Of a stretch of DNA of 64,000 nucleotides, positions 28,263 to 37,996 are shown in pieces (position 1 is the first letter of the stretch; each line of letters opens with the position of its first letter). This DNA comes from an uncultured Paracoccaceae bacterium (GTDB lineage: Bacteria > Pseudomonadota > Alphaproteobacteria > Rhodobacterales > Rhodobacteraceae). Both the position numbers and the translations under genes were made by a program. Where the stretch lies: assembly GCA_937864535.1 (NCBI GenBank), contig CALMJS010000020.1, forward strand, positions 1 to 64,000, written 5' to 3'. The notes below the pieces were generated by a model that was given only the letters and a program-made list of their open reading frames with translations, ran no database searches and was not told the DNA's origin.

Positions 28263-29054
28263 ATGTCTGAACTTGCTATCGACCGTGCCATTGACCGGAG
28301 CCAGATGAAGGTCTCCAGCGAGGTGGCAATCCAAATCACCAAGATGAACAAGTGGTACGGCCAGTTCCACGTGCTGCGCGATGTAGATCTGACGGTGCAG
28401 CGCGGCGAACGTATCGTGATCTGCGGGCCTTCCGGTTCTGGGAAATCGACGCTGATCCGCTGCATCAACAGACTCGAGGAACATCAGGCCGGCCAGATTA
28501 TCGTGGATGGGACTGAACTGACCTCGGATCTGAAAAACATCGACAAGATCCGGTCGGAAGTCGGGATGTGTTTCCAGCATTTCAACCTGTTTCCGCATCT
28601 GACGATTCTGGAAAACTGCACTCTGGCCCCGATCTGGGTGCGCAAGGTTCCGCGCCGTGAAGCCGAGGAAACCGCGATGCACTATCTGGAAAAGGTGAAA
28701 ATCCCCGATCAGGCGCATAAGTACCCCGGCCAATTGTCCGGCGGCCAGCAGCAGCGCGTGGCGATTGCCCGGTCGCTGTGTATGAAGCCGCGCATCATGC
28801 TGTTCGACGAACCGACCTCGGCTCTCGATCCGGAGATGATCAAAGAAGTTCTGGATACGATGATCGAATTGGCCGAAGAAGGTATGACCATGCTGTGCGT
28901 GACACACGAAATGGGGTTTGCGCAGGCGGTGGCGAACCGCGTGATCTTTATGGATCAGGGGCAGATCATCGAACAGAACGAACCCAAAGAGTTCTTTAAC
29001 AACCCGCAATCGGACCGAACCAAATTGTTCCTGTCGCAGATTTTGGGTCATTAA
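28263..29054 (+). CDS. aapP: General L-amino acid ABC transporter, ATP-binding protein
   Basis: Energises the AapJQMP importer. The 263-aa protein has Walker [10 protein letters not shown] (about residue 58), the signature [15 protein letters not shown] and Walker [16 protein letters not shown], then an H-loop in CVTHEMGFA. The [18 protein letters not shown] start is typical of polar amino acid ATPases. AAGGAG lies at 28249-28254, overlapping the aapM stop. Confidence 0.96.
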   Translation: MSELAIDRAIDRSQMKVSSEVAIQITKMNKWYGQFHVLRDVDLTVQRGERIVICGPSGSGKSTLIRCINRLEEHQAGQIIVDGTELTSDLKNIDKIRSEVGMCFQHFNLFPHLTILENCTLAPIWVRKVPRREAEETAMHYLEKVKIPDQAHKYPGQLSGGQQQRVAIARSLCMKPRIMLFDEPTSALDPEMIKEVLDTMIELAEEGMTMLCVTHEMGFAQAVANRVIFMDQGQIIEQNEPKEFFNNPQSDRTKLFLSQILGH

Positions 29055-29090
29055 GCCGCCTGCGGCGGCTGCCTCCGGCGGAGGTATTTG
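29054..29090 (+). terminator. Double hairpin after aapP
   Basis: AGCCGCC-TGC-GGCGGCT (29054-29070) is followed by a second small stem CCTCC-GGC-GGAGG and TATTTGGGG. From memory this CCTCCGGCGGAGG-TATTTGG block resembles an intergenic sequence that is frequent in Rhodobacteraceae genomes; that recollection was not checked. Confidence 0.6.
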
Positions 29091-29125
29091 GGGAAAGATG
29101 AAAGGGGTGGGTGCGAGCCTGCCCC

Positions 29126-29647
29126 TTAGTCGTTTTCGGGATCGAAGGTGAGCAAGTCGCGTGGCACGACAAAGTCCACGCAAACGCCAGACGCTGCTGC
29201 GACCTCTGGCCAGGTGTCGTGCGGGAAGTCGATGATCGTCGTTGCGCAAGTTGGGTAGGCGGTAAAGCGGGGATGCGCGGGGCGGGTATGCAAAAGGCCT
29301 GCTGCGAGGCTGCCGATGCCGGGATTGTGGCCGATGATCGCGACTGTTTTGGCGGTGGCGCGGTGCAGGTCGTTCAGCATGGCGTGAGCGGTGGCCAGAT
29401 AGAGCGAGGGCAGGAAGCTGACTTGGGGCGTGTCCCAATAGGGGGCGATCAGGGACAGCGTTTCGCGGGTGCGGACCGCATCCGAACAGAGCACCTGATC
29501 AGGCAGATAGGACCGGTTTTTTAACCATTCGCCGATCGCGGGCGCAGAGCGGCGGCCGCGTTCATTCAGCGTGCGTTCATGATCCAGGGCATTGAGGTCG
29601 CCCCAGCTCGATTTTGCGTGGCGAATAAGAATGAGGCGAAGGGTCAT
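29126..29647 (-). CDS. SixA-type histidine phosphatase
   Basis: A 173-aa histidine phosphatase superfamily member of the small SixA kind. The catalytic motif is LILIRHAKSSWGD (RHA at residues 8-10) and the second histidine lies in IIGHNPGIG. The DHERTLNERGRR and VLCSDAVRTRET segments are typical. ATG 29647 overlaps the ferredoxin-like gene stop (ATGA), so the longer frame upstream is not used. Last gene of the rpmH run. Substrate unknown; SixA acts on phosphohistidine of phosphotransfer proteins in E. coli. Confidence 0.88.
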   Translation of the reverse strand: MTLRLILIRHAKSSWGDLNALDHERTLNERGRRSAPAIGEWLKNRSYLPDQVLCSDAVRTRETLSLIAPYWDTPQVSFLPSLYLATAHAMLNDLHRATAKTVAIIGHNPGIGSLAAGLLHTRPAHPRFTAYPTCATTIIDFPHDTWPEVAAASGVCVDFVVPRDLLTFDPEND

Positions 29648-30282
29648 TTGTGAAATTGCCGCATGAAATAGGAAGACTGTTGTTCGGGGCGATTGGCGGC
29701 GCCGACCGGGCATGTGCGACGGACCAAGCATCCGCCAGCGAGGCAGGTTTCACCGTTTGGTGTGTCGAGCCAGCGATGGCAGGCTGGGACGTTATAGCCG
29801 TCTTGGTTCAAGGCTGAGGCCAGGCAGGCGGTGGTACAGGGCCTGTCAATGCAAGTGTTGCAGGGGGGCGGGGGGAGCGACGTTTGGACGTCATCGGGGA
29901 GCGCCAACGCGCCGCGAAAGGAAACAAAGAGCCCCGCCGTTCCATCGACGAGAAGGGAAACCGGAGAGGCTGCTACGCTGCCGGAACGCAGTGCCCAGCT
30001 GTAGAAAGGCCGGTGGGGCGGGCCGCCGAAAGGAAAGTAGGCCTTGCCACCTAGGTCACAGGCCAATGAGCCGATCACGCGTCGCGACCACCGATCAACG
30101 GGGTCGGGGGCACCGTCCAAGGCTTCGTTTGAGGCAGAGAAAATGTCCCAAAAAGCAGGTTCGGACGGGCTGATCAAAACGAGGGTTTTGAAACGTTCGG
30201 CCAGACCATCTGCGGGTTCGGGTGTCAAGACACCCGAAACGCGCAGGCCGTTTTTCGACAGTCTGGCTGAGAGGTCGATCAC
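29644..30282 (-). CDS. Ferredoxin-like iron-sulfur protein
   Basis: A 212-aa protein with a C-terminal region carrying two cysteine clusters: [13 protein letters not shown] and a second set in [17 protein letters not shown]. This resembles the two 4Fe-4S sites at the end of QueG-like proteins. The N-terminal half has no motif I can name. The start is taken as GTG 30282, which overlaps the argB stop (GTGA). An ATG at 30360 would overlap argB by about 80 nt and is less likely. Function unknown. Confidence 0.75.
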   Translation of the reverse strand: MIDLSARLSKNGLRVSGVLTPEPADGLAERFKTLVLISPSEPAFWDIFSASNEALDGAPDPVDRWSRRVIGSLACDLGGKAYFPFGGPPHRPFYSWALRSGSVAASPVSLLVDGTAGLFVSFRGALALPDDVQTSLPPPPCNTCIDRPCTTACLASALNQDGYNVPACHRWLDTPNGETCLAGGCLVRRTCPVGAANRPEQQSSYFMRQFHK

Positions 30283-31154
30283 TGACGTGGCTTTACCCGT
30301 GGTTCGGTGGAGCGGATCATCGATCCGGCACCATGTTCGGTGAACAGTTCCAACAGGCAAGCGTTTGAGACGCGCCCGTCCATGATCACGACGCCGCGGA
30401 CGCCGTCCTCGACGGCCTTGAGCGCGGTTTCGGTTTTCGGGATCATGCCGCCGGCGATGGTGCCATCAGCGATCATCGCGCGGACCTCGTCCGGGGTCAT
30501 CTGGGTAGCGACCTCGCCCTCTTTGTTTTTGACGCCGGACACGTCGGTCAGCAACAACAGGCGATCGGCCTTGAGCGCGCCAGCAATCGCACCAGCGGCG
30601 GTATCACCGTTCACGTTAAAGGTCTCATTCGGGTTCATGCCGGTGGCAACCGGTGCGATGACCGGAATGATGCCGGCGGCAAACAGATCGCGCAGCACCT
30701 GCACGTTCATCTCTACCGGCTTGCCGACAAAGCCCAGTTCGGGATCGTCCGCTTCGCAGACCATGAGGTCGTCATCTTTGCCCGAGAGGCCAACAGCGCG
30801 GCCGCCTTCGTCCATGATCGCCTGCACGATACGTTTGTTGACGAGGCCGGTGAGGACCATTTCGACGACTTCGACTGTCGCCTTGTCCGTCACACGTTTG
30901 CCGCGGACGAATTCCGACTTGATCCCCAAGCGGTTCAACAGGTCGTTGATCATCGGGCCACCGCCATGGACGACAACCGGATTCACGCCGACCTGACGCA
31001 TCAAAACGATGTCCCGGGCGAATTCGGCCATGGCCTCTTCGTCGCCCATCGCGTTGCCGCCAAATTTCACGACAACGATAGCCCCCGAATAGCGCTGCAA
31101 ATAGGGCAGTGCCTCGGAGAGGGTCCGTGCGGTGGCGATCCAATCTCGGTTCAT
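30279..31154 (-). CDS. argB: Acetylglutamate kinase
   Basis: Phosphorylates N-acetylglutamate in arginine biosynthesis. The 291-aa protein has the amino acid kinase fold motifs: [12 protein letters not shown] (residues about 28-39), [12 protein letters not shown], and the C-terminal [21 protein letters not shown] 31154 gives the start [12 protein letters not shown] and follows GAGGAAGC; an upstream ATG at 31187 is less likely. Located downstream of engB on the same strand. Confidence 0.96.
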   Translation of the reverse strand: MNRDWIATARTLSEALPYLQRYSGAIVVVKFGGNAMGDEEAMAEFARDIVLMRQVGVNPVVVHGGGPMINDLLNRLGIKSEFVRGKRVTDKATVEVVEMVLTGLVNKRIVQAIMDEGGRAVGLSGKDDDLMVCEADDPELGFVGKPVEMNVQVLRDLFAAGIIPVIAPVATGMNPNETFNVNGDTAAGAIAGALKADRLLLLTDVSGVKNKEGEVATQMTPDEVRAMIADGTIAGGMIPKTETALKAVEDGVRGVVIMDGRVSNACLLELFTEHGAGSMIRSTEPRVKPRQ

Positions 31155-31193
31155 CTCTTGCTTCCTCAAGTCCGGTCCCCTTTCCAAACAGGG

Positions 31194-31844
31194 TTATGCG
31201 ATATTGGCGATGATTGCGCGCAGGGTGCTAATGCCATCGCCCTTTTCCGAAGAGGTCATGACGATCTCTGGAAAGGCGGCGGGGTGACGCGCGAGCGCGG
31301 CTTTGGTGATCTCCAGGCTCTCGGCCAGTTGTTTCTGACCGATCTTGTCGGTTTTCGTCATGACGACCTGAAAGGTCACCGCAGATTTGTCCAACAGGGT
31401 CATGATCTCTTCGTCGACCTTTTTGGCGCCGTGGCGCGCATCGATCAGAACAAAGACTCGGCGAAGGGTTTGCCGACCGGAGAGGTACTGTTTCAGCAGT
31501 TCCTGCCATTTCGCCACGACAGCAAGCGGCGCATTCGCAAAGCCGTACCCGGGCAAATCGACGATGTAATTGTCGTCGCCGACAGTGAAAAAGTTGATTT
31601 CCTGGGTGCGACCGGGCGTGTTCGAGGCACGGGCGAGGTTTTTGCGTCCCGTCAAGGCATTGATAAGGCTGGATTTGCCGACGTTTGAGCGCCCCGCAAA
31701 GCAGACCTCCATCCGGTCGGCTGGCGGTAAGCCGTTCATCGCCACGACGCCCTTGAGAAAATCGACGTTGCCTGCAAACAGAAGGCGACCCTTCTCGGCA
31801 GAAAACTGATCCGGCTCGTCTGCCAAGGTGAATTGCATTTGCAT
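31194..31844 (-). CDS. engB: Ribosome biogenesis GTP-binding protein YihA/EngB
   Basis: An essential GTPase needed for 50S assembly. The 216-aa protein has G1 GRSNVGKSSLIN, switch segment NTPGRTQEINFF, G3 DLPGYGFA, G4 TKTD and G5 SSEKGDG. The start ATG 31844 overlaps the stop of the MOSC gene. Confidence 0.96.
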   Translation of the reverse strand: MQMQFTLADEPDQFSAEKGRLLFAGNVDFLKGVVAMNGLPPADRMEVCFAGRSNVGKSSLINALTGRKNLARASNTPGRTQEINFFTVGDDNYIVDLPGYGFANAPLAVVAKWQELLKQYLSGRQTLRRVFVLIDARHGAKKVDEEIMTLLDKSAVTFQVVMTKTDKIGQKQLAESLEITKAALARHPAAFPEIVMTSSEKGDGISTLRAIIANIA

Positions 31845-32605
31845 CAGAGTACCTCTACTTCGTCGCCGCGGTGGATGACGCCATCCTCTACCACTTTGCA
31901 GAAAATTCCAAAATTCCGTGTCTGATACCGTGTGTCCAGTTCACGCAACATATCAATATCACGCTGGCCGGACAGGGGATTTGTGTCTGTCGCACGGCAG
32001 CGTTCGATCGGCCTATCGACCATTAGGATCGCAGTTCCGATCCTGATCCTCTTACCGACCATAGTGGTCTCATGGAACGCGGGCCAGCCGTCGATCCACA
32101 GGTTTCCGCGAAACCGCTCGGGCTCGACGACTTGGCCGAGTTTTTCGGACAGGTCTGTGAGACTGGCCCTGTTCAGGACCGCCACATAGGGCGTGTCTTC
32201 GTCTGTGAGCGGGCGGTCAGGTTGGCGGACGACAACGGTCGGCGCGGGCAGATCCCGCCAGAACTGTTGCACCCAATCCAACAGCAACCCGGCATCGTTT
32301 TCAGGCTGCACAGTTATCGTAGCAGCCCTTGGATGGGAGAGGGTAAGTGTTCCGGTAGCTTCGTCCAACTGGGCAGTGATGCACATCAGTTCCGGTGCGC
32401 TGCGGCCAATGACAAAGTTGATCTTTTTGCCCCACGAACTGACGGTGCCGTCGGGCATCCGCGAGAGTGGGGATTTTTCTGTCAGTATCGCCCAATGGCG
32501 ATCAAAAGGGAGAGCGCGCCCCTTGGATAGGGGCGCGCTTTCGAGAGGTTCCAGTCCGATCGATTTGATCGGATGCCGGATGATTGCATCCAGCCGGGCG
32601 ATCAT
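31844..32605 (-). CDS. MOSC domain-containing protein
   Basis: A 253-aa protein of the MOSC (molybdenum cofactor sulfurase C-terminal) superfamily. The N-terminal beta-barrel part is recognised by IIRHPIKSIGLEPLESAPL and GRALPFDRHWAI. The MOSC core includes RFRGNLWIDGW and ending segments such as GIFCKVVEDGVIHRGDEVEV. The conserved MOSC cysteine appears as C in MVDRPIERCRATDTNP. Such proteins may act on sulfur or molybdenum cofactors; the role here is unknown. Overlaps yidC at its start (4 nt). Confidence 0.9.
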   Translation of the reverse strand: MIARLDAIIRHPIKSIGLEPLESAPLSKGRALPFDRHWAILTEKSPLSRMPDGTVSSWGKKINFVIGRSAPELMCITAQLDEATGTLTLSHPRAATITVQPENDAGLLLDWVQQFWRDLPAPTVVVRQPDRPLTDEDTPYVAVLNRASLTDLSEKLGQVVEPERFRGNLWIDGWPAFHETTMVGKRIRIGTAILMVDRPIERCRATDTNPLSGQRDIDMLRELDTRYQTRNFGIFCKVVEDGVIHRGDEVEVL

Positions 32606-34386
32606 TTCGCAGCTTTGGCTTTCGATTTGCGGCTAAAGATATTGCCCAAAATATCCGGGCGATGTCCGTGGCTGCGCATGATTGCGTACTGCTGCAGGAA
32701 GGTGATCGTGTTGTTGGTAATCCAGTACAGCACCAGACCGGATGCAAACCCGCCCAGCATGAACATGAAGATCCACGGCATGAAGGCAAAGATCATCTTT
32801 TGCGACGGATCCGTCGGGGCCGGGTTCAGTTTCTGCTGCAGCCACATCGAAATCCCCAGAATGATCGGCAGAACGCCGAGCGAGAGGATAAAGAACATGC
32901 TGCCCGGTTCCGGCGTTGCATACGGCAACAGGCCAAACAGGTTCAGGATCGACGACGGATCGGGTGCCGACAGGTCACGAATCCAGCCCAGCCACGGCGC
33001 CTGACGCAGTTCGAGCGTGACAAAAATCACCTTGTAGAGCGAGAAGAAGATCGGGATCTGGATCAACATCGGCAAACAGCCGGAGGCCGGGTTTACCTTG
33101 TTGTCGCGATAGAGCTTCATCATACCCTGCTGAAGTTTCGCGCGGTCATCGCCGGCTGCTTCCTTCAGCTTTTCCATTTCCGGCTGAAGTTCCTTCATCT
33201 TTGCCATGGAGACGTAGGATTTGTAGGCCAGCGGCAGCACCAGCGCCTTGAGCACAAGGGTCAGCGCCATGATTGACCAGCCCATGTTCCCGATCAGGGC
33301 ATGGATGTTGTGGAGCAGCCAGAAGATCGGCTTGGTCAGGAAGAAGAACCAACCCCAGTCGATGGTGTTGATGAACCCGTGGACGTTGTTGTCGTTCTGA
33401 TAGGCACGAATGGTTTCCCATTCTTTTGCGCCGACAAACAGACGGCTGCTGACCTGCGCGGTTGCACCCGCAGCGACAAGCTCTTGGCCGAGGATCGCGT
33501 CAGCTTCGTAAACGTCGGTGGTGAAATAGCGCGACACAGCCTGGAACGGTTTGTCCTGATCGGGGATCAGGGTCGTCATCCAGTAGTGGTCGGTGTAGCC
33601 GATCCAGCCGCCTGCGGTCACATCCTCGGAGTTGGTGCCAGAGTTTTCTTCGCGGATGTCTTTGTAGGAAATCTGGTCCAGGCTGCCGTTGTTCATCCGA
33701 ACGAGCCCTTCGAAGAGGACGAAAAACCGTTTCAGCCCATCGGGTTCGGTGTAGCGCCGTATCAAACCGTACGGGGTGACAGTGACCTCTTGGCCAGAGT
33801 TGTTTTCGACAGTCTGCTCGACCGAAATCATGAATTTTTCGTCGATAGAATAGGTGGTCCGGAACACCAGTCCAGCCCCATTGTCCCACTTGAGCGTGAC
33901 GGGGGTGGTCGGCGTCAGCGTTTCGCCGGCGTCTAGGGTCCAGATGGTGTCGGGGCCCGGTACAGCATTGGCCGCGACACCGACGTTGCCGATCCAGCCA
34001 AAGCCGGCGAAGTAGGCGTCATTTTCGCCGTAGGGGCGCAGCAATCGCACGGTCGGGGAATCTTCCTCGATCGTTTCGCGATAGCCCGATAGATAGACGT
34101 CGTCGATACGGCCGCCACGCAGGTTGATCGAACCCGTCAGTTCCGGCGAGTCGATCGTGATCCGGCCAACTTCTGCCTCTGTGGACAGTGTCGGTGACGC
34201 TGTGGTTGTGCCATCCGTCGCAACGGACTCTGCGGTCGGTGCGGTAGTCGCCGCTGTTTGCTCTGCTACGGTTGGTTCTGTTGCCGTGGTCGCGAGCTCT
34301 TCTGGTGGGAACAAGAAGAACCAAACCGCAATCACAACAAAGCTGAGTACCGTAGCGAGAATAAGGTTCTTATTCTGGTCGTCCAT
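32602..34386 (-). CDS. yidC: Membrane protein insertase YidC
   Basis: YidC inserts inner-membrane proteins with or without SecYEG. The 594-aa protein has the N-terminal signal-anchor (MDDQNKNLILATVLSFVVIAVWFFLF) and a low-complexity Thr/Ala linker. The large periplasmic beta domain follows, then the five-helix core with FLTKPIFWLLHNIHALIGN, the VLPLAYKSYVSMAKMKELQPEM coiled-coil loop and GCLPMLIQIPIFFSLYKV. Typical gram-negative length. Normally next to yidD; here ttcA and an EAL gene come between. Confidence 0.96.
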   Translation of the reverse strand: MDDQNKNLILATVLSFVVIAVWFFLFPPEELATTATEPTVAEQTAATTAPTAESVATDGTTTASPTLSTEAEVGRITIDSPELTGSINLRGGRIDDVYLSGYRETIEEDSPTVRLLRPYGENDAYFAGFGWIGNVGVAANAVPGPDTIWTLDAGETLTPTTPVTLKWDNGAGLVFRTTYSIDEKFMISVEQTVENNSGQEVTVTPYGLIRRYTEPDGLKRFFVLFEGLVRMNNGSLDQISYKDIREENSGTNSEDVTAGGWIGYTDHYWMTTLIPDQDKPFQAVSRYFTTDVYEADAILGQELVAAGATAQVSSRLFVGAKEWETIRAYQNDNNVHGFINTIDWGWFFFLTKPIFWLLHNIHALIGNMGWSIMALTLVLKALVLPLAYKSYVSMAKMKELQPEMEKLKEAAGDDRAKLQQGMMKLYRDNKVNPASGCLPMLIQIPIFFSLYKVIFVTLELRQAPWLGWIRDLSAPDPSSILNLFGLLPYATPEPGSMFFILSLGVLPIILGISMWLQQKLNPAPTDPSQKMIFAFMPWIFMFMLGGFASGLVLYWITNNTITFLQQYAIMRSHGHRPDILGNIFSRKSKAKAAK

Positions 34387-34496
34387 CTATACCGCCTATG
34401 TCGCCCATTTTTGGTCAAGGCGGTTCAACAGGTCACGGATGCAAAGGTCAAGCGGTTTCCTGTTGTTTTGTGGTGTTTCGGCGGGATCAGACACGT

Positions 34497-36014
34497 CTAA
34501 CCGACCCTTCGCCGAAACGGGCGCTGGTTGATGACAATGGCGCGATAGCCCTTGATCCACTGGTCCACGTCTTCTGGTGGCAGGGGACGTGCGATTCCAT
34601 ATCCCTGAACGTGACCGCAACCGAGTTGCGCCAGCATTTCACGCTCGGCAGCGGTTTCGACACCCTCTGCCAGCGTATCGAGCCCCAAACGTTCCGCCAT
34701 CGTCAAAATGGCCGAGACCATTTTCTGCTGCTCCTGGTCGGCATCTATACGGGTTACGAACGACCTGTCGATCTTGATCCGTTCGACAGCATAGCGACGA
34801 ATGGACGTGATAGAGGCATGGCCGGTTCCAAAATCGTCCAGATCCAGACTACAGCCCAAGCGGGCCAAACCGGACAGGTTTCGGATCACGATGTCGTCCG
34901 CATGGTCTGCGACGACGGTTTCGAGGACCTCGACGGCCAATCGTTCCGGTGAGAGGCAGAACTGCTCGAGCTGGAGAGAGATTCGGTCAACCAGCTCTGG
35001 GTCCCGCAATTCATCGTTTGAAAAATTGACGCCAACGCGCGGTACATCCAACCCGGCAGCATCCCAGCGCGAAAGGGCGGACAGGGCGTCGTTGACCATA
35101 ACCTCGCCGAGCCGATGCATGAGACCAACCTGCGCAAGTGCGGGTAGAAATTCGATAGGCGGAATGAGCCCGCGTTGCGGGTGCTGCCACCGCGCAAGCG
35201 TTTCAAAGCCGGTGATCCTGCCGGTTCGTGTCGAAATCTGCGGCTGGAAGAACGCTCGGATCTGACCCTTTTCCAATGCGCGGCTGACCTGCTGCGAGAG
35301 CTCGTTGCAGTTCGCAATTCGACTGCGCATGGCGGGCGAGTAATTGCGGATCGCCGATGGGGCATGGCGCTGCGCCTCGATCAGCGCATTCGTTGCGGCC
35401 TGCAACAGTTCACTGGAATCAACGCCTTCGATGCGGTCGGACAAGCAAAAGCCGATGGAGACCGAGCAATAGACATTCAGGCCATCGATCTTTATCGGTT
35501 CGGCCATGCTGTGCTGAATCCGCGTGGCCAATTGGATCGCGGCCTCGAGGTCCAGGCTGGCCGCGGGGGCGAGGGTGACGGCAAAAGTCGGCCCATCGAG
35601 GCGGGCGATGGCATCCGACGCGCGCAAGGACAGCGCGAGCCGGGTGGTGATTGCCCGCAACAGGGTTTCGATACCCGAGCGATTATTGCGTTCTTCCAAG
35701 AGCTTGAACCGATCGACCTCGAGCACGAAAATGGCGGTATTTGACCGGGTCCGGCGGGCCTGAATCAGGTTTCGATCTGCATTCGCCAGAAAGGGCTCGC
35801 GCAGCAGCGTCGATGTTACCGGATCGCGGCCAGCAGGGGCGGGGGCCAGCATAGCAATTGCGAGCGGCATAACCACCGCCGTAATTGTCGTCCCGATCTG
35901 GCCTGCGGCATACCAGCCAAGAAACGAAACGATGGGCACCACGAACAAAAAATGCCAGCGGCGCCAGCCGATGCGGAGTCTACGTTGCAAAACACCCGTT
36001 GTAACCAGCAGCAT
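34497..36014 (-). CDS. GGDEF/EAL protein with degenerate GGDEF site
   Basis: A 505-aa membrane-anchored cyclic-di-GMP protein. Hydrophobic segments lie at about residues 22-58. The GGDEF domain (about 85-215) has LDGPTF (139-144) in place of GGDEF, so cyclase activity is unlikely. The EAL domain (about 245-490) has ETL at 271-273, N330, E362, DDFGTG at 393-398, K414 and AEGVET at 449-454, so the usual metal and catalytic residues look present. Probably a phosphodiesterase. It is inserted between ttcA and yidC in an otherwise housekeeping run. Confidence 0.88.
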   Translation of the reverse strand: MLLVTTGVLQRRLRIGWRRWHFLFVVPIVSFLGWYAAGQIGTTITAVVMPLAIAMLAPAPAGRDPVTSTLLREPFLANADRNLIQARRTRSNTAIFVLEVDRFKLLEERNNRSGIETLLRAITTRLALSLRASDAIARLDGPTFAVTLAPAASLDLEAAIQLATRIQHSMAEPIKIDGLNVYCSVSIGFCLSDRIEGVDSSELLQAATNALIEAQRHAPSAIRNYSPAMRSRIANCNELSQQVSRALEKGQIRAFFQPQISTRTGRITGFETLARWQHPQRGLIPPIEFLPALAQVGLMHRLGEVMVNDALSALSRWDAAGLDVPRVGVNFSNDELRDPELVDRISLQLEQFCLSPERLAVEVLETVVADHADDIVIRNLSGLARLGCSLDLDDFGTGHASITSIRRYAVERIKIDRSFVTRIDADQEQQKMVSAILTMAERLGLDTLAEGVETAAEREMLAQLGCGHVQGYGIARPLPPEDVDQWIKGYRAIVINQRPFRRRVG

Positions 36015-36094
36015 CTATTGTTCCCTAGTCTGACGTCCCTTGCCCGTATCGGGCATCTTGGTGTCAGGCTAAGGTCACAGTCCTGTCCGATGTG

Positions 36095-36961
36095 TTAACG
36101 CAGGTTCGGGATATCCGGAAAATTGTTCTCTTTGTGTTCACCGGTCGAAAGGGATTTAAAGTCAAAAATTGCCGGATCGAGCAGGTGAGAGGGGCGCGTA
36201 TTCATCAGCGCACGGAACATTTTTTGCCGCCGTCCGGGGGCATTTTTTTCCCAACCGTCCAGCATGGCTTTGACTTGCATCCGCTGCAAACCGTCCTGAG
36301 AACCACACAGATCACAGGGAATAATGGGATAATTCATGGACTTGGCGAATTTTTCGCAATCCGCCTCTGAGACATAGGCCAGAGGGCGATAGACGTAAAG
36401 GTCGCCTTCTTCGTTCACGAGTTTCGGCGGCATCGTTGCCAAACGGGACCCGTGAAACAGATTCATAAAGAACGTTTCAAGAATGTCGTCGCGGTGATGA
36501 CCCAGCACAACGGCACTGCAGCCTTCCTCGCGGGCGATGCGGTACAGGTTTCCGCGACGCAGGCGGGAACAGAGCGCGCAATAGGTGCGCCCTTGGGGGA
36601 CCTTGTCGACGACGATCGAATAGGTGTCTTGATATTCGATTCGATGGGGAACCCCCATCTTTTCCAGAAACGCCGGCAGGACGGTCGAAGGGAAGCCGGG
36701 CTGTCCCTGGTCAAGGTTGCAGGCCAGCAGATCAACCGGCAAAAGACCGCGCCATTTCAGTTCGTAGAGAACCGCCAGCAAGGTATAACTGTCCTTGCCC
36801 CCAGACAGGCAGACCAGCCAGCGCGCATCGCGTTCGATCATCCCGAAATCATCGGTGGCTTCACGGACGCTCTGGACGATGCGTTTGCGCAGTTTCTTGA
36901 ATTCGGTTGTTTTGGGGGCGCCATGAAACAGCGGATGAATATCGTCCAGATCGTCAAGCAT
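36095..36961 (-). CDS. ttcA: tRNA 2-thiocytidine biosynthesis protein TtcA
   Basis: Adds sulfur to C32 of certain tRNAs, using ATP and an iron-sulfur cluster. The 288-aa protein has the PP-loop [12 protein letters not shown] (residues 51-62), CXXC at C128 and C131 ([12 protein letters not shown]), and a third conserved Cys pair region [16 protein letters not shown]32-type substrates include tRNA-Arg(ACG), a copy of which is encoded in this window (known substrate in E. coli). Confidence 0.94.
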   Translation of the reverse strand: MLDDLDDIHPLFHGAPKTTEFKKLRKRIVQSVREATDDFGMIERDARWLVCLSGGKDSYTLLAVLYELKWRGLLPVDLLACNLDQGQPGFPSTVLPAFLEKMGVPHRIEYQDTYSIVVDKVPQGRTYCALCSRLRRGNLYRIAREEGCSAVVLGHHRDDILETFFMNLFHGSRLATMPPKLVNEEGDLYVYRPLAYVSEADCEKFAKSMNYPIIPCDLCGSQDGLQRMQVKAMLDGWEKNAPGRRQKMFRALMNTRPSHLLDPAIFDFKSLSTGEHKENNFPDIPNLR

Positions 36962-36975
36962 GTGGTGCCCTTTGG

Positions 36976-37197
36976 TCAGTCAGGAACGTTGTCGATGCCC
37001 GATCCACCCCATGGATGGCACCGCAGCAGCCGATGAATCGTGAGGTATGTGCCCTTGATCCCGCCGTGTTTTTCAAGCGCTTCGAGAGCGTAGACGCTGC
37101 ACGTCGGCTGGAAACGGCACCCGTGTCCGACCCACGGCGACAGGACCGCCCGATAGGCGCGAACCGGCAACGAAACGACCCAGGCCAGCGGGGTCAT
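36976..37197 (-). CDS. yidD: Membrane protein insertion efficiency factor YidD
   Basis: Small protein that aids YidC-dependent insertion. The 73-aa protein has the family core [30 protein letters not shown] and [12 protein letters not shown]. Overlaps the rnpA stop by 4 nt (ATGA), the usual arrangement. Confidence 0.95.
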   Translation of the reverse strand: MTPLAWVVSLPVRAYRAVLSPWVGHGCRFQPTCSVYALEALEKHGGIKGTYLTIHRLLRCHPWGGSGIDNVPD

Positions 37198-37586
37198 TTG
37201 TGCACCCGTTTGAGGGCCCAGATCAGGTCTTTTTGCATCTGCGCAAAATCATGCGTTGCGGTCACGTCTTTGCGCCCGATGAGGACATAATCCCAACCGG
37301 GTCGGCCGTGCGTATGCATCACGAGCCGGGCAATTTCCCGCAGACGCCGCTTGGCGCGGTTCCGTTCAACCGAATTTCCGACCTTTTTCGAACAGGTGTA
37401 CCCGACCCGCATGGGGCCTTGGTCATCGCGATCCCGCGCCTGCAGATGAAAGCCGGTCGTCCCCTGCCGCAAAGCAGAAGCGGCGCGCAGGAAATCTGCG
37501 CGCTTTTGTACGATGGTCGGGCGAACGAAAACCGCCGTAGGGGACACCTCGGCGGCTTGCGTCGTCATGGGCTGATGCGGTGTCAT
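37194..37586 (-). CDS. rnpA: Ribonuclease P protein component
   Basis: Protein subunit of RNase P, which matures tRNA 5' ends. The 130-aa protein has a KRADFLRAA start segment after a short N-terminal extension, and the basic helix signature KKVGNSVERNRAKRRLRE. Met1 at 37586 or Met7 at 37568 are both possible starts. Confidence 0.94.
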   Translation of the reverse strand: MTPHQPMTTQAAEVSPTAVFVRPTIVQKRADFLRAASALRQGTTGFHLQARDRDDQGPMRVGYTCSKKVGNSVERNRAKRRLREIARLVMHTHGRPGWDYVLIGRKDVTATHDFAQMQKDLIWALKRVHK

Positions 37587-37605
37587 GCCGACCCCGCGTA
37601 CGCTA

Positions 37606-37740
37606 TTACGCGCTCAGCTTTTTCCGGCCGCGTGCACGGCGGGCGTTGAGGACCTTGCGGCCGCCCTTGGTCGCCATACGGGCGCGGAAGCCGTGACGGT
37701 TCTTGCGAACCCGGTTCGAGGGTTGGAACGTGCGCTTCAT
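37606..37740 (-). CDS. rpmH: 50S ribosomal protein L34
   Basis: The 44-aa protein reads [20 protein letters not shown] and ends KLSA, an exact family match in length and sequence. It is too short to be caught by a 60-residue ORF cut-off. The first gene of the rpmH-rnpA-yidD run, with a strong promoter about 70 nt upstream. Confidence 0.97.
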   Translation of the reverse strand: MKRTFQPSNRVRKNRHGFRARMATKGGRKVLNARRARGRKKLSA

Positions 37741-37809
37741 CGCGTTCTCTCCGGTCAGGTATGGCCAAACCCATAATGGATTCGAGGCCGTTTCTCATTC
37801 GAAGTCAGT

Positions 37810-37838
37810 CCAATAGAGACGACCTGCCAATCTGTCAA
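37810..37838 (-). promoter_or_regulatory. Promoter for rpmH
   Basis: On the minus strand, TTGACA (37838-37833), exactly 17 nt, then TATTGG (37815-37810). It is the best sigma-70 match in the window and lies 70 nt before the rpmH start. Confidence 0.75.
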
Positions 37839-37854
37839 CGCGATTGCCGTCATG

Positions 37855-37875
37855 TTTTTGCAACATTGGCAAAAA
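37855..37875. promoter_or_regulatory. Inverted repeat between divergent rpmH and VTT genes
   Basis: Perfect 7-bp arms TTTTTGC and GCAAAAA around a 7-nt centre. It lies just upstream of the rpmH -35 element. It may be a protein-binding site; the partner is unknown. Confidence 0.35.
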
Positions 37876-37996
37876 TGCAGGGGATAAAGGCCGTCGACCC
37901 CAGTTGGGTCAAATATTTCTGCCGGATCACGTGGTTATTATGTGTCTGGTGGCTACATTTGCCACAATACTGGGCACCCAGACAGGAGAATCGTTT

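Noticed and set aside
27666-29438. 590-aa minus-strand open frame
   Set aside because: Shadow of the end of aapM and aapP, with no ribosome binding site or domain.
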